Source: Isohypsibius dastychi
Lineage: Eukaryota; Tardigrada; Eutardigrada; Parachela; Isohypsibiidae
Length of the DNA: 12,896 nucleotides
NCBI GenBank assembly: GCA_034696485.1
Contig: JAQIWT010001040.1
Span: 1 to 12,896, forward strand
Direction: 5' to 3'
This document shows positions 1 to 7,662 of this stretch, piece by piece; within the stretch, counting starts at the first letter, position 1, and the number at the start of each line of letters is the position of its first letter. Position numbers and translations under genes: made by a program. The notes below the pieces were generated by a model. It did no database searches. It had not been told where the DNA came from and worked only from the letters and a program-made list of their open reading frames with translations.

Positions 1-1
1 A

Positions 2-746
2 TATCAGATTGAAAACGCAGACATAATACCCGACTTTTTCCACTTTCCTCTCGCTCACTTTTTGAAAATGTTGCTCGCTGGGTGTCAGGTGCTACAAACG
101 ACGGTTAATGAGGATCGAGCTGGATTGAACCCCGATTGGGCACGTATCGTTGGAGCGGCGGGCCGGGCAGGTAATCTCCTCCTGGAAGATATTCCACGAA
201 TTGCTTTCCAGCATCCCGACATCACCGCCATCCATGGAAGCATCATCATGTGGAAGTTGGTCCAGCGTGATGAATTCAGCCCCTATTGGCAAGGGACTGA
301 CACGCCACGCGTCCATCTCCACCTGACTTGGATGGGAGCTCAAGATCAGCAGCAGCCGTTACTGTCGGGGAATATTGTCGTGAGCTCAGTCGCTTCACCT
401 TTAGGCCAGCGTCAGCAGGCATGCACGCAAGTTTTCTCAACCGGGATCATGTTGGGATTGCGGCAGCTGATTCGGAGAATTCGCGGTCGCGGGAGTGGAG
501 TCGGTGTGAGTGGTGAGTTGTATATCCCTGATTTGCATGTCTACTGTACTTTGAACTTAAAGCGTGATTACATAATATGTAGGTGAAATCTATGCCCGGA
601 CAGCACGCGGCAGTACGACTGGGTTCAGTTTCGTTTACAATGATTTGTACAGCCGCGGACGGATAAACTGCTTCTATTGCCCGGCATGTGGAAGTCGCCA
701 CGGATCAGACTCGGATGTGCCAACGCTTTATTCGGTGCAAATTTGA
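2..746 (+). CDS. C-terminal part of an unrecognised protein (two exons, 5' end outside window)
   Basis: The reading frame is open from base 2, so the gene starts left of the window; the ATG at 68 is only the first one visible. I place exons at 2-512 and 583-746, with a 70-nt intron (donor GTGAGT at 513, acceptor TATGTAG ending at 582) and a TGA at 744-746. The intron is supported because the frame after it (GEIYARTARGSTTGF...) has coding-like composition, while reading through stops at 584-586. The protein has a glycine/arginine stretch just before the junction (RRIRGRGSG) and a cysteine cluster near its end (CFYCPAC). No signal peptide or membrane segment is visible in this part. It lies just upstream of the polymerase on the same strand, so a structural protein of the element is possible, but I see no motif that shows this. 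Confidence 0.55.
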
Positions 747-842
747 TTTGGTTGTTTTTTGGCACTGGTTTCCGCTTTTTGGCTTGACTATGTTGTTTTT
801 GGCCAGACTATGTTTTGGCTATCATTTTACGGCCTCGGTGAA

Positions 843-848
843 AATAAA
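843..848 (+). terminator. Polyadenylation signal AATAAA
   Basis: A canonical AATAAA lies 97 nt after the stop of the left-edge gene and directly before the TATA tract of the polymerase gene, so one gene ends and the next begins within about 20 nt. The assignment rests on the motif and its position only. Confidence 0.45.
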
Positions 849-850
849 TG

Positions 851-867
851 TATATATATATATAAAG
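851..867 (+). promoter_or_regulatory. TATA tract upstream of the polymerase gene
   Basis: A run of alternating TA ends in TATAAAG at 861-867, 33 nt before the polymerase ATG at 900. If it acts as a TATA box, the 5' untranslated leader would be only a few nucleotides long. A similar TATATAAG lies before the IAP gene, which suggests a shared promoter plan. A simple AT repeat without function cannot be excluded. Confidence 0.5.
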
Positions 868-899
868 CGATGCGAAAAACCAGATTACTTTTTTGAAAA

Positions 900-3800
900 A
901 TGGATCAGGATGTTCTTGTTAAGTTATTCGATGAGACCGAGACGTTCGGTGATGTTGGCCGCCTTCTCAGATTACACTACTTTCGTGCGGGGTGCTATGA
1001 GTTGGCCCGTAGCGCATGTGACCGAATTCGACGTAACGGCGAGGTGGAATCCGATCCGACACAGTGGTATGTAATTAAGGAAAAATCCACAAAAGTCCAG
1101 AAGAAATTTAAGCTTACCAGCCATGATTTCTCCCTGGAGATTGCGCCGTTTTTTGCCACGAGTTCTCGACCACTCGACGAGACGCTGGCTCGTCTTCTAC
1201 AAATTTTCGAGTCCATAATGGAAAAGGTCACCGACCAAGCCGGCTCCAACGACCTCGTCCGGATCATCCTGCAAAGTTCTACGCTGGACAAGCCGATTTC
1301 CCTCAAAATGACCCGGAAAGATGAGCTAAAGGCTGAAATGTTTTTCAGTGCGGTAGCTCGGGTCTTGAATTCAAATGAAAGCTTCTCGCTGGAGGCCCCA
1401 ATTCACATGAATGTCGTCCATGTCGAAGCGCCAAAACCAGCTGGTGCTCGAAACCAAATCAAGCTCGAGCGGCATATGAAGGAGAAGAAGGGGGTGGTCT
1501 CGATTCCATCCGACCAGCAGCGTATGTGTTTCTCCCGTGCCTTGGCGGTCGCAATGGCCTACGCGGACAAACTGAACGAAACTGACCCTAGGGAGTGGAA
1601 ACACTTGCTCAACTCACGTGGAGGAAAAGATAAGCAGTATCGCATGGCCCTGGAATGTCACCGGCGGGCCGGTGTAGTGCCGGGGCCGGTTCGCCTGGAT
1701 CAAGTCGAGCAGTTCCAAAGATCCCTACCCGAGTATAGCATTAACATCTTCACCGGCCCGTCAACGGACAAGCTAATCTACCAGGGGAATAAGGACGCGG
1801 TAAAAAGGATCAACTTGTTTCTCCACCATGAACATTATTCGACGATTCTCAAATTCCACAGGTTTGATAGAAGAGCAGCAAACGTGGGGTGTATTTTACA
1901 GTTTTTTGCTTTGCAGATTCGTCGATCGCAAAATCCAGTGCCCCGACTGTGGTGGATGCTTCGACCGGCTTGGGATGCGGCACAGCTGCTCTCGCTTATG
2001 TTACTGCTGCCAGAGGAAGCTCACCGAGTGTGTACGTGAGTCCCCGCCAAAGTACTGCAGCGAGTGTAACAGATTATGGAAAAACGAAATCTGCTACCTT
2101 GCCCACCGACAGCCATGGAAGGGGAAGGAGCGTTCGCTGTGTGAAAGCCACTACCGGTGTAATGAATGTCTCATGCATGTGAGTAGGTTAAAGGAGAGGC
2201 TTCACCAAGGACACGTGTGTGGTGAAACATATTGCAAAAACTGCAGAGCCCTCGTCGTCCCCTCCCACCTCTGTCACATCAAACGAAATGATAAAGGCCC
2301 CAGCAAGAGCAAACGAATTATCTATGCGGACTTCGAGTGCTCTATCGATGGAGAACACATTCCAGTCGGCGCGGTATGCATCGACGAGGAGGGGACTGCT
2401 CACCGTTTTTTTGGTTTGAAGACCAGGGATCGTTTCTGTTCATGGTTATTTGGCAAACATAATCGGGGTGAGTGAATGAATGGATTGAGTGCATGCGTAA
2501 TGTAAAATGAACGTGTTTTTTTCTTATTCTTCCAGACAAAATCATCATTTTCCATAACCTCGGCTATGATGGCGCGTTCATATTACAGTTCCTCAACGAG
2601 AATGCAATCAAGCCAGAAATAATTACCCGCGGGCTGAAGATTCTACAGATTCGTGTAGGCGTCATGCGAATAACCATCAAAGACTCCTACGCCTTTCTAC
2701 CAATGGCCCTGTCTCGAATGCCAAAAGCCTTTGGATTAGAAAGCGGCGCAAAGGGCTGCTTCCCCTTCTTATTCATCAAGCCGGAGAATTTCTCCTATGA
2801 GGGTGTGATTCCGGAAAAGCAGTACTTCCTCACCGGCGTCATGAAGCCGCCGGATTTCGAGGAGTTCCGAATCTGGCATGACGAAGAAGTGAGTTCGGGT
2901 AGGTTGTGGAATTTCGAGCGTGAGCTTCTCGGCTACTGTGAGCAGGACTGCCGTATTCTCCAGCAGGCCTGCACCATTTTCTCGAAGAGCATGCTGGATA
3001 AATTTCAGTTTTGCCCCTTTCTGGAGTGCATCACCCTTCCAGCGTTTGTTAATCATCTATTCCGTTCGGTTTTCATGCCCCCGGAGAGTATCGCTCTAAT
3101 CCCAAAATCAGCCTACAAGCAGCGCCGATCCGCGTCATATGAATCAATGGAGTGGCTGCATTACCTCGAGGTCAGTGAGGATATCCAGATCCAACATGAT
3201 GCCAACGGAGGAGAGTATAAAATTGGGAGGTTTCCATGAGATGGGTTTTGTGCAGAAACCAACACCATCTTCGAGTATCAAGGCTGTCGTTTCCACGGCT
3301 GTCCAACATGCTTCGACCCTGATGCCATGTCTTTTGAGGGCGTCCGCATGCAAGATCTCTTCGAGCGCACCAGTTTGAAGCGGAAAATTGTCTCCTCACA
3401 GGGTGAGTGTATTAGAGGTTAGGAAAAATTAAGAAATTATTTCACCTTGTTCCTTATTTTGGCAGGTTATTTCTTCCGCGAAATATGGGGTTGTCAATGG
3501 AAAACGCTGAAGGAGACCGATCAGAGTGTCGCTCAAATTGTGGCCGGCTTAAAGCTGAATCCACCAATGGACATTAGAAGCGTCCTGTCTGGTGGGAGAT
3601 GTGAACCATTTAAGCTCTTCCACCAGGTAGTCGAGGGGGTCGAGAGAATCACCTATAAGGATATCACCAGTCTCTATCCAGCTGTCTGCGCCCAGGAGAG
3701 CTTCCCCATTTCGCACCCGGAAATTATCAGCCGGAATTTCGAGCCGCTGGAGAACTACTTTGGAGTCGTTCATCTTCGGATCCTGCCACCAAGAAACCTC

Positions 3801-4965
3801 CGTCTCCCGGTTCTCATGGCGCGCCTACGCAACAAGTCAATCTTTACGCTATGCCGTGTATGCGCTGAAGAGTCAATCCAGACCAATTGTCAGCATGGGG
3901 ATGCTGAGCGGGCGTTTGTCGGTGTTTACACAACTGAGGAGCTGAAGTTGGCCATACAAAAAGGGTACGTTGTCCTTGAAATCTATGAGGTGTGGAATTA
4001 CCCGACGCGAAACAACAGCATTTTCGCGGAGATGATCAGGGCACTCTTTAAAATCAAGGTGGCAAATAGCGGATGGCCTGAGGGGACATCACATGTGACG
4101 CACCTGGAAACGCTGAAAGCTCGTGATGGAGTGATTCTAATGGAGGATGAAATTACGGACAACCCCGCCCTCAGAATGATCGCGAAACTGCTACTGAACT
4201 GTTTGTGGGGAAGACTGGCTATGCGTCCGAATAAGACCAAGTTTGAATACCTGACCGATCCCGTAAAGTTTCACCAGATTTTCTTTTCGGGTCAGTACAA
4301 TATAAGTTGGTTGAATTTACTCGACGAGGATTGCATGCAAGTGCAATATACTTGCGAGAACGAACTTGACGCCTTCGACGTTTTCGGAAATATTGTGGTC
4401 GCCGCATTTGTGACGTCCTATTCTCGCATTCGCCTCTACCGAGCAATGGACATCGTTGGGCCCGAGCGACTTCTTTACGTCGACACGGACTGTGTAATCG
4501 CTGTTGAGCGCACTGGCGAACCTTCAATTCCCACTGGCGACTGTCTCGGTATGTCTAGCAGACATAAGATCCAAAAAATAGATAAAAAATTGTATTTTTT
4601 GTATTTTTGAAGGTGAATTCAAGGACGAACTCCGTAAAGGCGAATACATCACCGTGTGGGCATCTGGCGGCCCTAAGAGCTATTGTTATCTGACAAACCT
4701 GGCGGATATGGTGTTCAAGCATAAGGGCATCCCAATCAATATGTCTAATAAGGATGTCTTCGTTATGGAAACGCTGAAGAGGATGGTTTTCGACCATTCC
4801 TACGTGGAAAGGATCTTCAACCCGTTTAGAATTATTCGTATAAAAGGCAGTTTCTCCGTTCTCTCAACGCCATCCTCAAAGATTTTTCGCTATACATTTG
4901 ATAAGCGCGCTGTTTTGGAGAATAATAACTTTTCAACTGTTCCTTATGGATTCTGTGACCTGTGA
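900..4965 (+). CDS. polB: Protein-primed family B DNA polymerase, Maverick/adintovirus type, five exons, one in-frame stop
   Basis: Exons are 900-1861, 1917-2467, 2536-3402, 3466-4548 and 4613-4965; phases agree throughout and give 1,272 codons. The exonuclease motifs are YADFEC (D459, E461), FHNLGYDGAF (N512, D516) and YCEQD (Y638, D642). Polymerase motifs are DITSLYP (D859), KLLLNCLWG (K1034) and YVDTD (D1133, D1135). A cysteine/histidine-rich stretch near residues 325-450 precedes the exonuclease. The end, DKRAVL followed by STVPYG, is typical of Maverick and adintovirus polymerases. In these families the enzyme copies the element from a protein primer. The main oddity is TGA at 3237-3239 (codon 739), just before the conserved DGF...TNT segment; the frame is the same on both sides. 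As read, the product would keep the exonuclease and lose the polymerase domain. An 81-nt GTGAGG...TGCAG stretch (3175-3255) could splice the stop out in frame but would also remove conserved residues (NGGE). TATA at 861 and ATG at 900 support the start. Confidence 0.92.
4839..4846 (+). promoter_or_regulatory. Possible internal TATA box for the ATPase gene
   Basis: A consensus TATAAAAG lies inside polymerase exon 5, about 100 nt before the ATPase start. No ATG occurs between the expected start site near 4870 and the ATG at 4946, so a transcript from here would begin translation at the ATPase. The same bases encode Arg-Ile-Lys-Gly of the polymerase, so the match could be chance. Confidence 0.3.
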
Positions 4966-5725
4966 AGCGGATTTTCTCGTTCACCCTTTTAATCTCATCT
5001 GCAGCGCGACAAGTCAGGGGGGTAAGACCCACTGGGTTGTCAAGCTTTTACTTGAACAGCGAATAAACCCTTGGCCGTCGAGAATAATTTGGATATACAG
5101 CTACGAGACTGCCATTAAAGAAGAGCTGCGTTCATGTATTGAAAATGTTGAATTCATTCAAAATATCCCGGAAGACATAGTGGATGAAAGCTTCTCTGAC
5201 ATAAACGAACCGACCTTGATTGTATTAGACGATCAAATGCAAAACATTAGTGAAACAGTCGTTAGTCTATTTACCCGCGGAACCCATCATTTGAATCGTT
5301 CAGTTATCCTGACCGTTCAAAATGTCTTCTACGCATCAAGCTACATGCGAACCATTTCACTTAACGCGCATTATCTGGTGCTGTGGAAGCAGCCGAGGGA
5401 TATGCGACAGATTAGCATGCTCGGAAGTCAAATGTTTCCATCAGCATCGAGGCTGTTTATGGAGGCCTATAAAAAGGCAACATCGTCCACTTACGGTTAT
5501 TTACTCCTGGATTTCAAACCAACTACGGATTGGCGCCTTCGGATGCGAACGAACTTCTTCAGTGAAAACAACGGCTATCCACACCAAATTGTCTATGTAA
5601 TTGATGACCTTGAAATGAAAGTCTACTTTCTCGTACCCGTTGATCAGATGCCAGCCCTGCCGGTCAAGGTTGCCGGAAAGAAGCGTAGAAAGAAAAAGAT
5701 CAAAGATTCATCATCGTCATCTTAG
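4946..5725 (+). CDS. FtsK/HerA-type genome-packaging ATPase of Maverick/adintovirus elements
   Basis: A single-exon protein of 259 residues. The Walker A motif is ATSQGGKT (residues 21-28) and the Walker B is TLIVLDD (D95, D96). Downstream blocks LFTRGTHH, VQNVF and ISLNAHYLVLWKQPRD match what I know of the packaging ATPase of Polintons and adintoviruses, which pumps DNA into capsids. The length is usual for the family. The tail is very basic and then serine-rich (KKRRKKKIKDSSSSS), which could bind DNA or act as a nuclear signal. I chose ATG 4946 because the frame upstream has no homology, and Walker A then falls about 20 residues from the N-terminus, as is usual. The first 20 nt overlap the end of the polymerase gene in another frame. 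No break is seen in this gene. Confidence 0.87.
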   Translation: MDSVTCEADFLVHPFNLICSATSQGGKTHWVVKLLLEQRINPWPSRIIWIYSYETAIKEELRSCIENVEFIQNIPEDIVDESFSDINEPTLIVLDDQMQNISETVVSLFTRGTHHLNRSVILTVQNVFYASSYMRTISLNAHYLVLWKQPRDMRQISMLGSQMFPSASRLFMEAYKKATSSTYGYLLLDFKPTTDWRLRMRTNFFSENNGYPHQIVYVIDDLEMKVYFLVPVDQMPALPVKVAGKKRRKKKIKDSSSSS

Positions 5726-5743
5726 GTGTTTCTTTTTTTGTTT

Positions 5744-5749
5744 TTTATT
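5744..5749 (-). terminator. Polyadenylation signal for the PC4-like gene
   Basis: On the minus strand the bases read AATAAA, 65 nt after the TAA of the PC4-like gene. The site lies only 19 nt past the ATPase stop, so the two facing transcripts overlap by a few tens of bases. Confidence 0.45.
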
Positions 5750-5777
5750 CGCTTTTTTTGGTGAGAGAAAAAACAAG

Positions 5778-5783
5778 AATAAA
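5778..5783 (+). terminator. Polyadenylation signal for the ATPase gene
   Basis: AATAAA lies 53 nt after the ATPase stop and 31 nt before the stop of the facing PC4-like gene. It is the only canonical plus-strand signal in this 88-nt spacer. Confidence 0.5.
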
Positions 5784-5813
5784 CTGGTGAAAAAAGTAAC
5801 ATGGTTTTCCCAG

Positions 5814-6345
5814 TTAATTTTTGGATTTTGACCATTGCGATTTCTGTCGGCTGAAACTTTTAGCTCGAGCTTTGAGTGAAGCAAATGGATCGTTAGGGTT
5901 GTCCACTGCTCCCGACTGGATGTTGCTTTTGTCCCATTCTTCTTTGACCTTTAGGATTGCGGTGGTGAAGTCTTCGATCCGGGATAAATTCATGTGGAAC
6001 CCATACCGGGTGGGGTGGAGGGTCTCATCGGAGTCATATTTGACCAGGCGCAGGTCAAGGCGAGGTTTGGGGTGGTAGGTGCTAACGGCGACGAAGAAGA
6101 AATTGTCCTCGTCCTGAACCTAGTTGAATAAGAAGGAAAAAATGTCAGAGCGGGACTAGATTTTGAACTTTGGTCAGTTGAATTCAGAGAAACTACAGTT
6201 AAACCACTCGGACACGCCGGCATCTTACCACAGCGCCAAACTTGGTGTTTTCCATCAGTCGCTGGCACATACTATCAGCCGCGTCTGCCTGGTTAACGTA
6301 AACGGTGGTTGATAAGTCAGGTTTGGAGGTGCTTGGGGCGTCCAT
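5814..6345 (-). CDS. PC4/p15-like single-stranded DNA-binding protein, two exons
   Basis: Exon 1 is 6345-6229 (39 codons) and exon 2 is 6119-5814, joined in phase 0 across a 109-nt intron (donor GTAAGA, acceptor AACTAG), giving 140 residues. Residues 46-94 resemble the PC4/Sub1 coactivator fold: FFVAVSTYHPKPRLDLR, then PTRYGFHMNL. This matches the family's pattern of V-x-fkGKp-x-vdIR followed by P-x-kKGisL, a curved beta sheet that binds single-stranded DNA and a following helix. The C-terminal tail is rich in Lys, Ser and Arg. PC4 proteins aid transcription and bind melted DNA; in a virus-like element a role in replication or late transcription is an inference. The gene faces the ATPase tail to tail and shares an upstream region with the IAP. 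The family call rests on a short weak match and could be wrong; the gene model itself is well supported. Confidence 0.6.
6144..6221 (-). other. Degenerate tRNA-like sequence in the PC4-like intron
   Basis: On the minus strand the 78 nt begin GCCGGCG and continue TGTCCGAGTGGTTTAACTG, close to the A box of class II (Ser/Leu) tRNAs. AGTTCAAAATCTAG near the 3' end resembles a B box. Six Ts (6142-6137) follow two bases later, as at a pol III terminator. However, the acceptor stem pairs at only about five of seven positions and the T stem is poor, so a working tRNA is unlikely. A tRNA relic or a fragment of a tRNA-derived short repeat fits best. It starts seven bases after the splice donor. Confidence 0.33.
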
Positions 6346-6393
6346 GTCTGCTGCGTGAAGAAGAAAAAGTGAAATGTGAGAGATACTCGTTGA

Positions 6394-6400
6394 TTAAATA
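6394..6400 (-). promoter_or_regulatory. TATA-like element for the PC4-like gene
   Basis: The minus strand reads TATTTAA about 50 nt before the ATG at 6345. The spacing is close to that of the TATA elements before the polymerase and IAP genes. The motif is weak on its own. Confidence 0.3.
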
Positions 6401-6464
6401 GGACCCGAAATCCAGGCCGGCGATTACCGTGGGTTTCTTGGCATATGTGTTAGGGTTTCGTTAA

Positions 6465-6563
6465 GTTGCCAAATCAGTTGAGATAATGGTCTGGCAACTC
6501 ATATTTCACGGTCGGCACCTTGAATGTTGCCAAACAATCAAGATAACGAGTTGGCTTGAGTAG
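6465..6563. repeat. Two imperfect direct repeats, each with an inverted pair of TTGCCA/TGGCAA-type sites
   Basis: Copy 1 starts at 6465 and copy 2 at 6526, 61 nt apart. Both open with GTTGCCAAA and share GATAA near the middle. Copy 1 closes with TGGCAAC (6492-6498), the exact inverted complement of its GTTGCCA; copy 2 closes with TTGGC (6551-6555). Further half-sites lie outside the pair, TTGGCA at 6438-6443 and TGGCAA at 6568-6573. About six related half-sites in 136 nt is more than expected by chance, so binding sites for a dimeric protein are plausible. The half-site resembles the TTGGC of nuclear factor I, but that link is only a guess. Confidence 0.5.
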
Positions 6564-6612
6564 TAGATGGCAAGACACCTTTCAGCATTGTACATCTGAA
6601 AGAAAACAGTGA

Positions 6613-6620
6613 TATATAAG
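6613..6620 (+). promoter_or_regulatory. TATA box for the IAP gene
   Basis: TATATAAG lies 37 nt before the first ATG of the IAP at 6658, matching the short spacing seen at the polymerase gene. This also supports 6658 as the start rather than a site further downstream. Confidence 0.5.
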
Positions 6621-6657
6621 AAGACCGGTAGAAGTATAATTTGTTTTGTTGGGAAGA

Positions 6658-7596
6658 ATGTCAAATGCTGTAGTTTACCCGTATTTCTCCAGCCGTTCAC
6701 GTCGAGTCGCATCTTTCCGTAACTCAAATTGGGCTGCTTTCCCGGTAAATCGAGTGGCTTCTGCTGGGTTTGTTTCTCTCACGCCGGGATATATCACCTG
6801 CTTCTATTGCGGACTGGCCGCACCGCACACCGATCCTTCTGACTTTGACTACACGGGAGATTTGGTGGCCAACCACGTATCATCCAACCCGATTTGCGGA
6901 ACGATTCGGGAGGGTTTCCGTCTCAGCATCCAGGACGCACTCGATTACAGCCGTCCAATTGTCGAGGTCATTTGGGGTAAAAGCAGCGCCGCGGAAAGGA
7001 TCAAGACTTTCAGCAATTGGCCAAAGCAGCTCCAGCAAACGCCAAAACAGTTGAGCGGTGCCGGATTCTACTACACCGGAGAGGGAGATAAAGTAAAGTG
7101 CTTCCATTGCGGAGGTGAGATATCCCAGTGGCGGAAGAAAGACGACCCGCTCCGTGAACATCTCCTCGCGTACGCTGAGTGCTTTTTCGCAAACGTCCGG
7201 GCTCAGGAGCGAACTGATTTGAGTGCGCCTTGGCCGGAGGTGGCTAATCTGTTGGGAGATGTTGTCGATTCTACGCCGTGGGAAGGGCGGCCCGCTGAAG
7301 TTGACGAAGCGATCCAATCTTACCCGGGAATTGAAGGTGAGGAAAAAATGTTTCAAATGAACCATCTTGAAATGATAGAAAGAACTATTGCAGAATACGC
7401 TCCTCACTTTTAGATGTGGTGTTTGCATGAACTCGAACTGGAAACAGCACGCGGTAAGCTGCTTTCACATACGATTTGAGCGATGATAACAAGCGCGATT
7501 GTCTTACAGATAACGAGCTGTTGTAAACAACCCTTCTGTTTGGAGTGTCATGCGGTTCTGCGGGCTTGTTTGAAAATATGTCCATTCTGCCGGTGA
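6658..7596 (+). CDS. iap: Inhibitor of apoptosis protein (BIR-BIR-RING) with a one-base frame offset before the RING
   Basis: IAPs bind caspases or death-pathway proteins through BIR repeats and attach ubiquitin through a RING. BIR1 (about residues 17-80) has CFYC, H73 and C80, with a C-to-H spacing longer than usual and no tryptophan in the loop. BIR2 (about 114-175) has canonical CFHCG, W158, H168 and C175. The BIR frame ends at TAG 7411-7413 after 251 codons. A RING begins at 7415 in the +1 frame (CGVC), is split by a 56-nt intron (7454-7509), and ends CPFCR with TGA at 7594-7596. The offset sits at four Ts followed by AG. It may be a one-base insertion, +1 slippage at TTT-TAG, or splicing from the good donor GTGAGG at 7337 to a poor acceptor ending at 7382, which restores frame. 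The stronger acceptor ending at 7393 does not. The RING has Lys where the zinc-binding His is expected (SCCKQPFC). Confidence 0.85.
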
Positions 7597-7662
7597 GAAA
7601 ACTGTTGGACTTTAAGTCTGATGTTAAGTAGAGATTAACTTGTTTCTACTTTCTTTTCTCAG

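Larger units (their letters stand above)
6346..6657. promoter_or_regulatory. Divergent intergenic region between the PC4-like and IAP genes
   Basis: These 312 nt separate two genes transcribed away from each other and contain no supported coding sequence. They hold a TATA-like element for each gene (minus 6400-6394, plus 6613-6620) and a cluster of TTGGCA, TTGCCA and TGGCAA hexamers between 6438 and 6573, annotated separately. The layout suggests a shared regulatory region, and an origin-like function cannot be excluded. Confidence 0.5.

Noticed and set aside
851-867. AT dinucleotide tract as a microsatellite
   Set aside because: It is only 17 nt and ends in TATAAAG at a promoter distance from a start codon, so a promoter element is the better reading.
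688-1074. Open frame overlapping the polymerase start in another frame
   Set aside because: It crosses the AATAAA and TATA tract, has a tyrosine/isoleucine run from the AT repeat, and conflicts with the well-supported polymerase frame from 900.
3230-3255. A 26-nt intron (GTTTCC...TGCAG) to explain the TGA in the polymerase
   Set aside because: It is shorter than known spliceosomal introns in animals of this kind and would shift the frame.
4898-4945. Earlier start for the ATPase
   Set aside because: There is no ATG; the added residues are hydrophobic translations of polymerase coding sequence, and the family normally has Walker A close to the N-terminus.
6880-7428. Long open frame on the minus strand opposite the IAP
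   Set aside because: It is the antisense shadow of the BIR repeats, which have clear zinc ligands and a TATA box on the plus strand. The reverse frame shows no domain.
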